The notes beneath the pieces are model-generated. The model did no database searches, had not been told where the DNA came from, and worked only from the letters and a program-made list of their open reading frames with translations. From contig JAJRVS010000199.1 of NCBI GenBank assembly GCA_024277195.1, positions 1 to 36,422 on the forward strand: a DNA stretch of 36,422 nt, read 5' to 3'. Every line of letters starts with the position of its first letter. Within the stretch, counting starts at the first letter, position 1. Shown here piece after piece: positions 10,601 through 19,941 of this stretch. Source of the stretch: Verrucomicrobiota bacterium (lineage in GTDB: Bacteria; Verrucomicrobiota; Verrucomicrobiia; Verrucomicrobiales; DEV007). Both the position numbers and the translations under genes were made by a program.

Positions 10601-12001
10601 ACGGATCACATTATAATAGTCCGAATGAATATCCGTCAAAGCCCCGCCTTCATGAGGCACCGCTCCCGTAGCTTTCATTAACATCAGACTATCATCCGGA
10701 GATGCGTAGTTCACTCGCCTCGCAGTGTGATCGTCTCCAAAAGCTCTAACATCATAGAGCGGGTCATATCCACGCAACGATAATTTAAAGCCATTTTTAC
10801 CCGCCTTGGCTCCATGACAAGTTCCCGCACTGCAGCCCAAACGATTGAGCACAGGATTCACGTCTCGAATAAAGTCAGGCTTGGAAGAGTGGTTCAAACC
10901 GGACACCATCACCGGAATACTGGCTTTCAATGAACCGTGGCTCACGGTAAGCGTCGCCTGCCCTTCTCCCTTGGGACGCGCCACTCCCAAAGCATCAATT
11001 TGCAGAAGAGGTTTATCCAAGCTCCATTTCACTTCACGAGTCAGGTCGGCGGAGGTGCCATCTGCTAGTTTTGCCATCACCAATATCTGACTATATAAAT
11101 TAGGCGCATCCAACTTGATCTTCGCCGGACTGAGCATCAGCTCCACCACTTTGCCGCCCTTTGGCAATGAGCTTTGTGCGCTCTTACCAAACTTTCCCTT
11201 TTTGAGATTAAGCGGAATTTTCTTGCTGCCATTTTCAACCAAGACCTTTGCCGCTGCATCTGCCCCATCGATTTTCACCGGAACAAATGCCTTCGCCACA
11301 TTCCCCGTGGCAATCTTAATTAAGCGGACTTTGCCATCATCACCGGCAGCTGCCACGGTCTGACCATCAGGACTGAAAGCCAGCGCAAAAATAGTGCTCT
11401 CAGTAAAAGCCGCCGAATGCAGCAACTTGACGTCCTTGATGTAATAATCCTCAACCGCCTTTTTCTCCTCCGCAGAGCGAGTAGTCGCCACCTTGCCAAA
11501 AGCCGCTTTCACCATTTTCGGCATCTCGCTATCGAAATTCGAGCTATAAATATTGACCCAGCCCTTACCATTCAAACTACTACAAGCCGCAATCATTTTG
11601 CCATCCGGACTGTAAGCTGTGCTCCAGATCCGCCCCTGCATCGCCGGGAATTGACGGATCAAATTTGCATTATCACCAATCCGCCGCGCCGTCTGCCTAA
11701 TCATCCGATAGATCTGCGGAACCCCGTCAGAACCACCAACGAGAATTTCATCCTTAACAGGGTGACGGGTCACCGCCGCGATTCCACCTTTTAACGCATT
11801 GGGTGTGATTGAGGTGATATTATCCACAAACCGTTCCGTTTTCACTTCAGTCAGTTTGGCACTCATGTCCCGCCCGACGGATACCAAATGAGTTCCTTTG
11901 CTGGAAAAAACCGTATCCAAAGCCCAATCACTGTGCCCTCCCATGAACAAAACCTGTTTACCATTGCCCACATCGATCGCCCGCACCGTGTTATCGGTCA
12001 T
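7628..12001 (-). CDS. WD40 / Ig-like / DUF1549-DUF1553 (PSD1) cytochrome protein, C-terminal part of a split gene
   Basis: The frame encodes 1457 aa. Residues 1-235 continue a WD40 propeller ([31 protein letters not shown]). Residues 285-370 form a bacterial Ig-like (Big_2-type) domain. A C-x4-C-H haem-type motif lies at C390/C395/H396, typical of this family. DUF1549 (about 580-790) contains a second haem motif, CNKCH, at 740-744. DUF1553 spans about 815-1060 and is followed by a coiled coil (about 1075-1150) and a beta-rich C-terminus. The frame opens with an ATG overlapping the stop of the upstream gene (ATGA) and begins in the middle of a WD40 blade with no signal peptide, although its haem motifs need export. 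I infer that it is the downstream part of one gene together with 11998-12798, separated by a frameshift. Confidence 0.88.
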   Translation of the reverse strand: MTDNTVRAIDVGNGKQVLFMGGHSDWALDTVFSSKGTHLVSVGRDMSAKLTEVKTERFVDNITSITPNALKGGIAAVTRHPVKDEILVGGSDGVPQIYRMIRQTARRIGDNANLIRQFPAMQGRIWSTAYSPDGKMIAACSSLNGKGWVNIYSSNFDSEMPKMVKAAFGKVATTRSAEEKKAVEDYYIKDVKLLHSAAFTESTIFALAFSPDGQTVAAAGDDGKVRLIKIATGNVAKAFVPVKIDGADAAAKVLVENGSKKIPLNLKKGKFGKSAQSSLPKGGKVVELMLSPAKIKLDAPNLYSQILVMAKLADGTSADLTREVKWSLDKPLLQIDALGVARPKGEGQATLTVSHGSLKASIPVMVSGLNHSSKPDFIRDVNPVLNRLGCSAGTCHGAKAGKNGFKLSLRGYDPLYDVRAFGDDHTARRVNYASPDDSLMLMKATGAVPHEGGALTDIHSDYYNVIRQWIADGAQLDLKSKKISRIELFPKKPVIQNIGASQQIRVIAYFANGLQRDVTREAYINSGNKDVATHDDFGLISTLRRGEAPILARYEGSYSATTLTVMGDRSGYKWTQQPAQGRIDELVAAKWKRMKIQPSGLCKDEEFIRRVYLDLSGLPPSADAVRKFIADKTPRRQKRDQLIDTLIGSPEFIDHWTNKWADMLQVNSKFLGKEGAQLFRDWIHGQVEKNVPYDKFAYSILTAKGSNMENPAASYYKVLREPTEIMENTTHLFLATRFNCNKCHDHPFERWNQDQYYETSAYFARVSLTNDAKNSKNRRIGGSAVEGAKPLFEMVGDKKDGEVKHERTGELTAPKFPYEVKHTVKKGATRREALAAWMIAPDNQYFAKSYANRIWGYMLGTGIIEPLDDIRAGNPPSNPELLDYLTEQFVGSGFDVRKLMTMICKSRTYQLSLKTNRWNADDEINYSHAIARRLPAEVIFDALYEVTGSVPNIPGAKPGMRAAQIADARTDLPSGILASLGRPVRESACECERANDVQLGTIMTLVSGPAIADAIADPKNALVKLVDEQADDRKLFEEVFLRVLNRLPSDAEIKAVEKSMSEIERDHNGLVGKLAEMEAKMVPIRAEQERQRLLSMQKANKGIKAYTAEYTKKKALAEAEQKKRMALAEKTLKDYAIKQAGSMKKWESELPVNRLWTTWTPLVPKAVKATGGITLKAQADGAVLASGPSKSTDYSITFDSKMSGITGIMIEALPDEKLPGFGPGLNGNGNFVLTELKLTSTVKKAGAKAQVAKFVDAKADVNQKSFSVKNAINGNIRNNDKAWAVGGHEQKPHWARFKLEKPLGDAKGATFNFSLMCRYSKGDYPLGKFRIWVTTSKQPLELGLPVGVATAIKTAPSQRSPQQVTELASYYKLIDLEGLKHRFALAKEKRPLPSDPKMNGLKAILVKAQQPVPQNTTLVQLRQDVEMSIEQAAKQRLTTVQDLTWALINNPSFLFNH

Positions 12002-12798
12002 GCCAAAGCCACCGTTTTCCCATCCGGAGACCAGGAACCTCCATAGAGTGTATCAAAACCAACAGGCACCGATTGTTTGAGCTTCTTTTTTGCCACATCC
12101 CAAATCTGCACCTCCCCCATTCGAGCGGGCAAACCTCCTGTCACCGCCAACAGTTTACCATCGGGTGAAAAACGAACACTTTCAATGCGCTCTGACAATC
12201 CCACCAGACGCACGACCAAACCCGAGCCATCCGCTTTATGCAACAACACTTCGTGAAACCCTGCCACTGCCAACAGCTTGCCATCCGGAGAATAATCCAA
12301 TGAAGTCACCACTGGCGGCACCGCATACTTAGGAGGATGATTCATGTCATAGACCTCACGCGCATTCACCGGCGTATCATCTTTAGCCCCTTGTTTGATC
12401 CAATCGGTGACCAGTTTCAACTCATCCTTAGTCAGCGGATCTTCTTTGCCCTTCGGCGGCATCTCAACCTCGCCCTTTACCGGAGTCACCTGTTCGATCA
12501 AAAAACTCTGTTGCGGTTGGTGCGGAATCACCGCTTGATCTGATTCCCCCCCAGCGATCAACTTGGCAACATCGGTCATCACATAGTCGCCCTTGGCTTT
12601 GGCAGGCTGATGGCAACCCTGACATTTTGCCTGAAACACCGGACGTATATCTTTATAATAGCTGACCTGCTTGCCTCCGCTTTTTTTCATCATTACTTTA
12701 TCCGCAGCGTGCAGCGGAAACAGCAATGCTGATAACATCATAAAACTAGCACAAACCAGCTTAGCCAACCTGGCCGTCGAGTGAGGGGGGATTTTCAT
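11998..12798 (-). CDS. Exported c-type cytochrome plus WD40 protein, N-terminal part of a split gene
   Basis: The product is 266 aa from the ATG at 12798, chosen because it starts a signal peptide ([14 protein letters not shown], hydrophobic core, LHAAD). The frame is open further up to 12870, which is less plausible. Residues 46-145 are a planctomycete-type cytochrome c domain (PSCyt1-like) with CQGCH at 59-63 and EMPPKGKE, a likely methionine ligand region. From about residue 165, WD40 repeats start ([42 protein letters not shown]). The last repeat breaks off after KTVALA at a TGA overlapping the next start. Restoring one nucleotide near 12005 would join this frame to the next as ...[16 protein letters not shown], the normal continuation of the blade. 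It heads the operon that ends with the DUF1501 gene. Confidence 0.88.
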   Translation of the reverse strand: MKIPPHSTARLAKLVCASFMMLSALLFPLHAADKVMMKKSGGKQVSYYKDIRPVFQAKCQGCHQPAKAKGDYVMTDVAKLIAGGESDQAVIPHQPQQSFLIEQVTPVKGEVEMPPKGKEDPLTKDELKLVTDWIKQGAKDDTPVNAREVYDMNHPPKYAVPPVVTSLDYSPDGKLLAVAGFHEVLLHKADGSGLVVRLVGLSERIESVRFSPDGKLLAVTGGLPARMGEVQIWDVAKKKLKQSVPVGFDTLYGGSWSPDGKTVALA

Positions 12799-13142
12799 AA
12801 AGTTCTTCGTTATGTGAAAACGCAAGGGTTCCCGTCTACACTCCCCAAAATCCCCATTTCTTATGGACAAATAAGTTTTTTACCGATCCTGATAAAAAAA
12901 ACCGCCAAATAACCGCTAGGCAATCAACAGCAAAACGACGTGTAGACGTCGCCACTGGGGGGAAATGAGCAGACATGGGGAAAATATCCCCGATACCCAT
13001 GTATTTGCAAGCACTGAAGTATGCTTGGGCATGTGAATCTCCCAGTGAAGCTCCAGCAGCACTTCAGATTGACTGAAGTGCTCTAAAAACTGCTACGCCG
13101 CCTTCAAATTCCCGGATTTTCTAATCCAAGAAGATCCTGGTG
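12799..13142. other. Intergenic region with several hairpins, upstream of the cytochrome/WD40 operon
   Basis: No gene is seen here. On the minus strand it follows the peroxidase gene and leads into the cytochrome/WD40 gene. Three perfect inverted repeats stand out: CGACGT/ACGTCG at 12936-12951, ACATGGG/CCCATGT at 12973-13002 (with a nested GGGGA/TCCCC), and AGCACTTCAG/CTGAAGTGCT at 13058-13082 with a 5-nt loop. None is followed by a T-run on the minus strand, so they are not standard intrinsic terminators. They could be Rho-type 3' ends, operators or leader structure. Confidence 0.45.
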
Positions 13143-14186
13143 TCACTTCACAATATACTCCCTGGGCTTGGGAGTATTCGGGCCGCTTTCCGGTAAATCC
13201 GGACGTTGGATCAGATCTTTAGGCAAATCACCTTTCAATGATTTTAAAAAAGTCACAATTGATTGGGTGTCTTCATCCGAAATCGTCCGCCCCAATTGGT
13301 GCTCTGCCATTTTTTTTACCATCACATCCAATTCCTTAATCGATCCATTATGCAGGTAAGGAGAGGTTTCCGTAATGTTTCTCAAGCTAGGCACTTTGAA
13401 GTGAAATTTATCTGCTTCATTACCTGTCACCGCACTGCGTCCCTCATCAGTTAGATCTGGCCAGGCTTTCACCAAACCCAGCTTCTGGTAAAGATGCCCG
13501 CCCACTCCCATGCCATTGTGGCAAGTGGTGCAACCGGTTGAGATAAATGTCATCAGACCTTTTTTCTCAGGATCCGTCAGCGCTTTGTCATCACCTTTCA
13601 GATAATCATCAAAACGAGAAGGGGTCATCAACTTGCGTTCGTAGGCCCCAATCGCTTTGCCCAAATTATCATAAGTCAAGGCATCATCACTTTCAGGAAA
13701 GGCCTTTTTAAACAACTCAACATAACCAGGGATCGTTTTCAAAATATTCACCACATAATCCCCATCAGGCATGCCCATTTCTGCGCCAGCCAGAATCGGC
13801 CCTTTGGCCTGCGCCTCCACATCCGGCTCGCGACCATCCCAAAACTGCGCCACGTGAATCGCCGCGTTAAACACCGTAGGGGAATTTCTGCCAGGTTTCT
13901 GATCCGAAATTCCTGTGGGAAACGACGTACCCGTTTGCCCATACTGCTTGAGGTTATGGCAAGAATGGCAGGAAATGGTGTAATCCAAAGACAATCTCCT
14001 TTCAAAAAACAGCTTATGACCCAGTTCCAACTTTGCATCATTGAATGGGTTTTTCGGATTTTCTATGCTCTTGGGCAAAGGCTGGAACATGCCGAGCATG
14101 GCACGATTAACAATCTCATCCGCATTGGATTTTGTAGTGACAGACACACCAACCGTGAGCAAAAGACATAACAGGGATTTTTTCAT
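13143..14186 (-). CDS. Diheme cytochrome c peroxidase (CcpA/MauG family)
   Basis: The product is 347 aa, the usual length for bacterial diheme peroxidases, starting MKKSLLCLLL with a signal peptide cut around residue 22. Two c-type haem motifs are visible: CHSCH at residues 73-77 and CTTCH at 219-223, in the two-domain arrangement of the family. Supporting motifs include GHKLFFERRLS before the first haem, GRNSPTVFNAA and FWDGRE between the haems, and FKVPSLRNITETSPYLHNGS in the second domain. The family reduces hydrogen peroxide to water in the periplasm with electrons from small cytochromes; MauG-like relatives instead modify proteins, and sequence alone does not separate them here. It is transcribed on its own between OmpH and the cytochrome/WD40 operon, on the same strand. 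Confidence 0.93.
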   Translation of the reverse strand: MKKSLLCLLLTVGVSVTTKSNADEIVNRAMLGMFQPLPKSIENPKNPFNDAKLELGHKLFFERRLSLDYTISCHSCHNLKQYGQTGTSFPTGISDQKPGRNSPTVFNAAIHVAQFWDGREPDVEAQAKGPILAGAEMGMPDGDYVVNILKTIPGYVELFKKAFPESDDALTYDNLGKAIGAYERKLMTPSRFDDYLKGDDKALTDPEKKGLMTFISTGCTTCHNGMGVGGHLYQKLGLVKAWPDLTDEGRSAVTGNEADKFHFKVPSLRNITETSPYLHNGSIKELDVMVKKMAEHQLGRTISDEDTQSIVTFLKSLKGDLPKDLIQRPDLPESGPNTPKPREYIVK

Positions 14187-14282
14187 AATAAATTTCCAGA
14201 TTCCTAAAATTAGAACTATATGACTAAACGGTGATTTGGATCAGTGCAAAATGTTTTTTAGCAATTATCACTCAACAGCCAT

Positions 14283-14316
14283 AAAAAAACGGCGTCCTCA
14301 TTGAGAACGCCGTTTT
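14283..14316 (-). terminator. Intrinsic terminator of the OmpH gene
   Basis: AAAACGGCGT (14286-14295) and ACGCCGTTTT (14307-14316) form a 10-bp stem, extended by an inner CTC/GAG pairing around ATT. Read on the minus strand the hairpin ends in seven T residues (14289-14283). It begins 19 bp after the OmpH stop codon. Confidence 0.9.
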
Positions 14317-14334
14317 AGATCATTCAAAGATTGT

Positions 14335-14916
14335 TTATTTTTTCTTCTCAGCTTTAGCCGGTGTTGCTTTGGGAGCTTCCTTGGCTTTAGCAGGCAGGCT
14401 TGCTTTCAGTTTAGCCGCCACCGCTTTGGTGATATCGACTGATTCTTGAAATCCAAGGATCTGATCGGATTTCTGCAACACCACGCTCAAGCCTTTGGCT
14501 TTTGCTACTTCCATGGCGACCGGGCGGATCTGGTCACGGAATGCGATCACACGTTTCGCTTGCTCCCGGTTCAAGGCCACCTGGGCCTGGCCCTTGTATT
14601 GCGAGAACTGGCTCTGCAACTGCTGATTGAATTGAGCCAATTGTTGTTTTTGCTGTGGAGTCGCTTTATCTCCTCCTGCTTTGGCAACCGCCTCGTCAAA
14701 CTGCTTCTGCATGGTCGCCTGAGCTTCCTTTAACTTGGTATTGAGATTGTCCTGAGCCTGTTTCAACGCTCCCAGCACCTCTTTGTCAGCCCCAATTTCA
14801 CGGGCCACTGCATCCACATCGACCACGGCAACTCCTCCCTGTTGAGCAAAAGCTGCAGTTGAAGCCAGGCATGAAAGAGCCAAAGCTCCGATAAGTAAGA
14901 AATTCTTAATTTTCAT
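14335..14916 (-). CDS. OmpH/Skp family periplasmic chaperone
   Basis: The product is 193 aa with a signal peptide (MKIKNFLLIGALALSCLASTAAFA-Q in two parts: charged MKIK, then the hydrophobic core). The mature start GVAVVDVDAVAREIG matches the first strand of OmpH/Skp. A long, Gln- and Lys-rich coiled coil (about residues 45-125) forms the tentacle-like arms, and a final strand-helix element (GLSVVLQKSDQILGF...VDITKAVAAKL) closes the trimerisation core. A lysine/alanine-rich tail of about 20 residues ends the protein. Skp holds unfolded outer-membrane proteins in the periplasm on their way to BamA. The gene is monocistronic: it has a putative promoter at 14944-14973 and a strong terminator just after its TAA stop. 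Confidence 0.92.
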   Translation of the reverse strand: MKIKNFLLIGALALSCLASTAAFAQQGGVAVVDVDAVAREIGADKEVLGALKQAQDNLNTKLKEAQATMQKQFDEAVAKAGGDKATPQQKQQLAQFNQQLQSQFSQYKGQAQVALNREQAKRVIAFRDQIRPVAMEVAKAKGLSVVLQKSDQILGFQESVDITKAVAAKLKASLPAKAKEAPKATPAKAEKKK

Positions 14917-14943
14917 TTTTATATTTTAAAGTTAGGAAAAGGC

Positions 14944-14973
14944 ATACTAGCCCTTACTACCTATTGGCATCAA
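14944..14973 (-). promoter_or_regulatory. Candidate sigma-70 promoter of the OmpH gene
   Basis: On the minus strand TTGATG (14973-14968) and TAGTAT (14949-14944) are separated by 18 bp and lie about 30 bp upstream of the ATG at 14916. Both hexamers are imperfect, so the call rests on position and spacing. Confidence 0.3.
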
Positions 14974-15015
14974 CTCAAAAAGTGTGACAACCCCTATTTT
15001 TTCTCAATCCCCGAA

Positions 15016-16470
15016 TTAAGCGATAATTTCATCCACTACCCGCCCCGCCACATCGGTCAGACGATAGTCCCTACCGTCAAAGGGATAAGTCAGTCGTTCG
15101 TGATCAAGTCCGAGTTGATGCAGAATGGTCGCATGCAGGTCGTGCATGTGGATTTTGCCATCCACCGCCCGGTGACCAAATTCATCGGTTTCCCCATAAC
15201 TGAAGCCCGCTTTCACCCCTCCGCCCGCCAACCACACGGTGAAACCGTCGGAATTATGATCGCGCCCCGTGCCGTTGCCCTGGGAATACGGAGTACGCCC
15301 GAACTCCCCACCCCACCAGACCAAGGTGTCTTCCAGCAACCCTCGTTGTTTCAAATCCTGCAACAGCGCCGCCACCGGTTTATCCGAAGCAAACGCATGT
15401 TCTTTATGTTTGGGCATATTCGAATGCTGATCCCAAGCCGGATTATTAGTATTGTCGGTGTAGTTGATCTGAATATACCGAACACCGGCTTCTGCCAAAC
15501 GACGCCCCATCAAACACTGACGACCAAAATTGTCCGTCTCTTTTTCGTTAATACCATACATCTTCAAAGTCGACTTGGATTCTCCTGATAGATCCAAAGT
15601 GTTCGGCGCATGATTCTGCATCCGCCAGGCCAGCTCGTAAGAATTGATCAAAGCATCCAGTTCATACTCCTGCGGCTTGCTTTTGACTTGCGCCTGATTC
15701 ATCGCCCGCAACAGTTCAAATTGTTTGCGTTGTTCCTTTGAAGACAAACTTGGATGTTTGATATTCCGGATCTTCGCTTCTTTTGCAGGAATGCCCGCCC
15801 GCCCCACCGCCGTGCCTTGATACACCGCTGGTAAAAAGCCATTACTGTAATTACGTGGCCCGCCATTGCCCATCGATGGATTGATGGTCACAAAACCCGG
15901 CAGGTTTTCATTTTCCGACCCTAATCCATAAGTGGTCCACGACCCCATCGACGGACGGATCATATTCATCGTACCTGTATGCAAAAACAAAGTAGCCGGC
16001 CCATGCGCCACTCCCTCGGTATGCATGCCTTTTAAAACACAAAGGTCATCCGCATGTTTGGCGATGTGAGGAAAAAGATCCGAAACCGGCAAGCCGCACT
16101 GACCATAACGTTTATAATCCCACAGCGACTTCATGATGCGATGTTCGATCACCTTACCTGTCTTGGCTTTGGTTCTCGCATCATCAAAAATCCTCATTTT
16201 GCCGTTCTCCTTTTCCAGTCTCGGTTTGTAGTCAAAGCTGTCCACGTGACTGGGCCCTCCCTGCATGAAGATGAAAATCACCCGCTTGGCTTTAGCTGGT
16301 AAATTCCCCCGTTTGGCAGCCAAAGGATTCATCGCTCCCGGTGCTGCCGCTGTCCCGGCCGCCATCGCCTGTTTGCCTAACATGCCAGCAAAAGCAAGAT
16401 GACCAAAACCACAAGCCGCGTTTTTCAAAGCCTGCCTGCGGCCCATGATTTGATTGTAGGGATTATTCAT
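15016..16470 (-). CDS. DUF1501 protein (second copy)
   Basis: The product is 484 aa from ATG 16470. The N-terminus (MGRRQALKNAACGFGHLAFAGML) carries a twin-arginine and hydrophobic segment, a Tat-type export signal. DUF1501 motifs are all present: FIFMQGGPSHVDSFDYKP, GLPVSDLFPHIAKHADDLCVL, NNPAWDQHSNMPKH, WWGGEFGRTPYSQGNGTGRDH and a closing HMHDLHATILHQLGLDHERLT. It lies about 70 bp downstream of the golvesin-containing PSD1 gene and is probably co-transcribed with it, the same pairing as the 6078-12798 operon. The two DUF1501 proteins are only distantly alike outside these motifs, so they are old paralogues rather than a recent duplication. The fold is related to alkaline phosphatases and sulfatases; the substrate is unknown. 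Confidence 0.92.
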   Translation of the reverse strand: MNNPYNQIMGRRQALKNAACGFGHLAFAGMLGKQAMAAGTAAAPGAMNPLAAKRGNLPAKAKRVIFIFMQGGPSHVDSFDYKPRLEKENGKMRIFDDARTKAKTGKVIEHRIMKSLWDYKRYGQCGLPVSDLFPHIAKHADDLCVLKGMHTEGVAHGPATLFLHTGTMNMIRPSMGSWTTYGLGSENENLPGFVTINPSMGNGGPRNYSNGFLPAVYQGTAVGRAGIPAKEAKIRNIKHPSLSSKEQRKQFELLRAMNQAQVKSKPQEYELDALINSYELAWRMQNHAPNTLDLSGESKSTLKMYGINEKETDNFGRQCLMGRRLAEAGVRYIQINYTDNTNNPAWDQHSNMPKHKEHAFASDKPVAALLQDLKQRGLLEDTLVWWGGEFGRTPYSQGNGTGRDHNSDGFTVWLAGGGVKAGFSYGETDEFGHRAVDGKIHMHDLHATILHQLGLDHERLTYPFDGRDYRLTDVAGRVVDEIIA

Positions 16471-16542
16471 AATTAATCTGATGTATCGTTAATCTCCGCT
16501 TGCCTCGACCCAAGATTAGTATTAGTTGGCAAAAAATTCATA

Positions 16543-19500
16543 TCAATTCACATAGCGGAAATCCAGACTGCCAAACAGCGACTGGTAAAACTGCGCCCAA
16601 CGTTCCATCTGCTGCTTCGGACTTCCCGAAGAACTGCTGACAAAAGCCGATGCCAGTTTCTGCTCTGCTTCACCCGGCAAACGCCCCAGCGTTTCCCTGT
16701 AAGCCAAATTGATCCGCGCAGGATCACTCAACCCCTTCATTGCTAACAATCGTTTGGCGGCATCGTGGGATTTTTCAATCACAAAAGGATGATTCATAAA
16801 ATACAACGCCTGGGTCGCAATCGTGCTGGTATTGCGCCCCCCGCTCACTTGGTTCGGATTGGCAAAATCAAACGCCTCGAACAATTCCAACAGCTGATTG
16901 CGAAATACCGGAGTGTAAACACTGCGCCGATTACTGGTGAACTTGTAACCATACTCAGTTGTGGTTCCCTTTTTCACACTCGGACCTCCTGCCCGCTGAT
17001 CCAGTTGACCACTGGTCACCAGGATCGCGTCGCGAATCGATTCCGCATCCAGACGGCGGCGATGCATTCTCCACAGCAGACGGTTCTCCGGATCCACTGT
17101 GAGATTTTTCTCATCAGCGAATACCCCCAATCGATAAGTGTGGGACAAAACCATCTCTCTCACCAGATGTTTCACCGACCAGCCGTTCTCGACAAAATCC
17201 GCTGCCAGGTGATCGAGCAGATCCGGATGCGATGGTTTTTCACCCGTCAGCCCAAAATTATCCAAGGTGCTCACCAGCCCTTTGCCAAAGGTCCAATACC
17301 AAATCCGGTTCACCATCACTCTCGCCATCAGTGGGTTCTCCGCCGAACTCAGCCACTGGGCGAATTCCAAACGTCCGCTCTTTTTATAGCCAGCAGGGAT
17401 CACTGGTGAATTTTTCGTGATCGCTACTTCGGGAAAACCACGCGGCACATCCGGCCCGCGATTACTCAGGATACCTCGAATATTGATAAAGAAATCTCCG
17501 GGCTCTTTGTCATCTTTCACCGACATGATCAAGGGACGCTTCCCTCCTTTTTTCGCCTTTTTGAGCTCGGCCGTCAGCTTCTTCAATTCACTCTCGAGTT
17601 TCTTTTGCTCACTCCTGGATACCAGCGCTTCTTTTTCCGCAGCTTCTCCCACCGGAATGAACTGCACCGCATCCACGATGACATTTTTGCCCTCAGTGCC
17701 ATCAGTAGCAATCGTTACGAAACCCTTTTTCCCCGCCTCAAAACGGAACTCTCCCAACGAGCGAAACAGCTTCCCGAATTTAGCCGGATCCTGCTGATTG
17801 ATCCGTATCGTCTTTTCCCCATCGGCCGACTTGATCGTCACCGGCGCATTTCTCGCCCGTCTGATATTCGAGTTATGCGACAGGCGCACTTCGTAAATAC
17901 CGGCCACAGGTAGATCTGGAGTAAAAGTCGCCGTTTTTTTGCCCTTCTCTTTTTTGTCATCATGCAAATAGCTCTTACCAACAAAGGGTGGAGTGTGAAC
18001 CGAATGTTTCCACTCACCGATCAATTTGGCATCGCCATCGTCCACCACAATCCCGCGCAACTTCGAGGTGTCCGTAACGATGAAGGGAATCAACTCAGGC
18101 CGGTCGACTTGATCCGGGTCGGGTAGATTGGCCATCTTTTTTTCGTCCATCGGCAGCAGCTGCACCGCATCCGCTGTCACCACCCCCGTCGTGCCCTGGT
18201 TGGAAACCATCACATACCACTGATCGTTATGATCAAACTGATACTGCCCCAACGAAACAAAACGATCACCAACCGGAGCCGCTTCTTGCTGGTTCACATA
18301 GACCATCTTTTCTCCATCCAATGAAAAAATAGTCACCGGAACCTTGTTCGAACGCGATTCTCCATGGGTGTAAGACAAACGCACCTCATACCACCCCTTG
18401 TCCTTCACCTTGGGTGAGAAAGTCAGCGTCTTTTCCCCCTTGCCCGTATTTTTATCGTGAATGTAACCTTTGCCCACATAAGCCTTGAAATGAGTCGACT
18501 TTTTCCACTCCCCCACTTTCACTGCATCAACATCATCCACGACAATGCCCGGCAGCTTCTCCACCGCAATCGGTTGCAGCGGAGCCACCTTGTTCAGGTC
18601 TTTTTTCAAATCAGTCACCTGCCTCTGCAGAGCAGCCATCAGAGCCTCGTGTTTTTTGAACGCAGCCTCCTCCGACGCAGGCAAAGGCAGCGGCGTTTCC
18701 ACCCAGCGTGATACATTGGAGTGAACCATCGTCTGCGTGCTCATCAAGATGCCTGCCATGGCGTAATAGTCCTTGGTCGAAATGGGATCAAACTTGTGAT
18801 CATGACAACGTGCACAACCAAAGGTCAAGCCAAGCAAGCCCTTACCAATCGAATCAAGTTGTTCATCCACCACATCCGTTTCGAGAACTTTTTTATCCTG
18901 ACGTTCGTAGTTGGTCGGCCCAAGGCTCAAATAAGCGGTGGCGATCAAATGCTCAGTTTTGTCCGCCATAGAATCATGCGGCAACAAATCTCCGGCGATC
19001 TGTTCGCGCACAAATTGATCGTAGGGTTTGTCATCGACAAAAGCCTGAATCACATAATCGCGGTAACGCCAGGCATCGGGAAACAATAAGGTTCGTCCTC
19101 CCCCACTCGATTCCGCAAAACGCGCGACATCAAGCCAGTGCCTGCCCCAGCGCTCGCCGAAGTGAGACGAAGCCAGCAAATCATCAACTACGCTTTCGTA
19201 AGCATCCGCTGCACTGCTGGTAACAAAAGCATCGATCTGAGCCGGGGTTGGCGGCAGACCAATCAAATCAAAATATACCCGGCGAATCCAATCGGCTCGA
19301 TCCGCATTGGCGACCGGTTTTAATTCGGCCTGTTCCAAACCCGCTAGGATAAAGCGGTCAATATCATTGAAGGCCCATTTCCCATTTTTCGTCTTGGGAA
19401 CCAGCGATTTTCCAACCGGCTTGAACGACCAGAACTGTCGACCCTTTTCCACATCAATCCCCCGCTTCGCCGGTTTCAAACTGCTGCCTCCCACCCGCGG

Positions 19501-19941
19501 ATCCGGTGAGCCCATTTTCACCCACTGCTCAAGCAGGGCGATTTCCTCAGCTGACAACTTCCCCTTCGGCGGCATTTCAAAATCAGGATTGCTGTAGCGC
19601 ACCGCCTCGACCACCAGACTCTCATCAACATTACCCGGCACGATCGCCGGACCCGTATCACCACCCACATGCCAGCCTTCCCGCCGATCCAAGTACAACC
19701 CTCCCTTGCGTTTGCCGGATTCCTCCGAATGGCATTTGTAACAACGCTCCACCAGAATCGGCCGGATCTTCTTTTCAAAAAATTCCACACCGCTGGGCGA
19801 AGCCGAAATGATCGACTTGTTTTGAGTTTTCTCAGCGGCATTAAGGCTCCCTGCCACAAGCCCTCCTAGCAAAACCAAAACTCGCAAGTTGGGTCTGACC
19901 AAAAATTCACAAACATCTCCCGTCCTGCAAAGTCGAAACAT
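16543..19941 (-). CDS. PSCyt1 / DUF1549 / tandem golvesin-like / DUF1553 protein
   Basis: From the ATG at 19941 the product is 1132 aa. The start is uncertain: an ATG at 19980 and a TTG at 19902 are also in frame, and the TTG gives the cleanest signal peptide (VRPNLRVLVLLGGLVAGSLNAA). In order (19941 numbering): a PSCyt1 cytochrome domain with CYKCH at 67-71 and EMPPKG; DUF1549 at about 180-410 with a second haem motif CARCH at 377-381; two golvesin-C/xanthan-lyase-like domains at about 467-600 and 630-766, both introduced by a GIVVDD.DA...GEWK motif and ending in a VDAVQ/ADAVQ strand; a short Lys/Glu coiled coil (about 770-800); and DUF1553 at about 830-1110. The golvesin-like domains are beta-sandwiches usually linked to carbohydrate surfaces. 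The gene leads an operon with DUF1501. Confidence 0.9.
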   Translation of the reverse strand: MFRLCRTGDVCEFLVRPNLRVLVLLGGLVAGSLNAAEKTQNKSIISASPSGVEFFEKKIRPILVERCYKCHSEESGKRKGGLYLDRREGWHVGGDTGPAIVPGNVDESLVVEAVRYSNPDFEMPPKGKLSAEEIALLEQWVKMGSPDPRVGGSSLKPAKRGIDVEKGRQFWSFKPVGKSLVPKTKNGKWAFNDIDRFILAGLEQAELKPVANADRADWIRRVYFDLIGLPPTPAQIDAFVTSSAADAYESVVDDLLASSHFGERWGRHWLDVARFAESSGGGRTLLFPDAWRYRDYVIQAFVDDKPYDQFVREQIAGDLLPHDSMADKTEHLIATAYLSLGPTNYERQDKKVLETDVVDEQLDSIGKGLLGLTFGCARCHDHKFDPISTKDYYAMAGILMSTQTMVHSNVSRWVETPLPLPASEEAAFKKHEALMAALQRQVTDLKKDLNKVAPLQPIAVEKLPGIVVDDVDAVKVGEWKKSTHFKAYVGKGYIHDKNTGKGEKTLTFSPKVKDKGWYEVRLSYTHGESRSNKVPVTIFSLDGEKMVYVNQQEAAPVGDRFVSLGQYQFDHNDQWYVMVSNQGTTGVVTADAVQLLPMDEKKMANLPDPDQVDRPELIPFIVTDTSKLRGIVVDDGDAKLIGEWKHSVHTPPFVGKSYLHDDKKEKGKKTATFTPDLPVAGIYEVRLSHNSNIRRARNAPVTIKSADGEKTIRINQQDPAKFGKLFRSLGEFRFEAGKKGFVTIATDGTEGKNVIVDAVQFIPVGEAAEKEALVSRSEQKKLESELKKLTAELKKAKKGGKRPLIMSVKDDKEPGDFFINIRGILSNRGPDVPRGFPEVAITKNSPVIPAGYKKSGRLEFAQWLSSAENPLMARVMVNRIWYWTFGKGLVSTLDNFGLTGEKPSHPDLLDHLAADFVENGWSVKHLVREMVLSHTYRLGVFADEKNLTVDPENRLLWRMHRRRLDAESIRDAILVTSGQLDQRAGGPSVKKGTTTEYGYKFTSNRRSVYTPVFRNQLLELFEAFDFANPNQVSGGRNTSTIATQALYFMNHPFVIEKSHDAAKRLLAMKGLSDPARINLAYRETLGRLPGEAEQKLASAFVSSSSGSPKQQMERWAQFYQSLFGSLDFRYVN

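Noticed and set aside
13058-13082. 10-bp hairpin as an intrinsic terminator of the peroxidase gene
   Set aside because: No T-run follows it on the minus strand; kept only as an unexplained inverted repeat.
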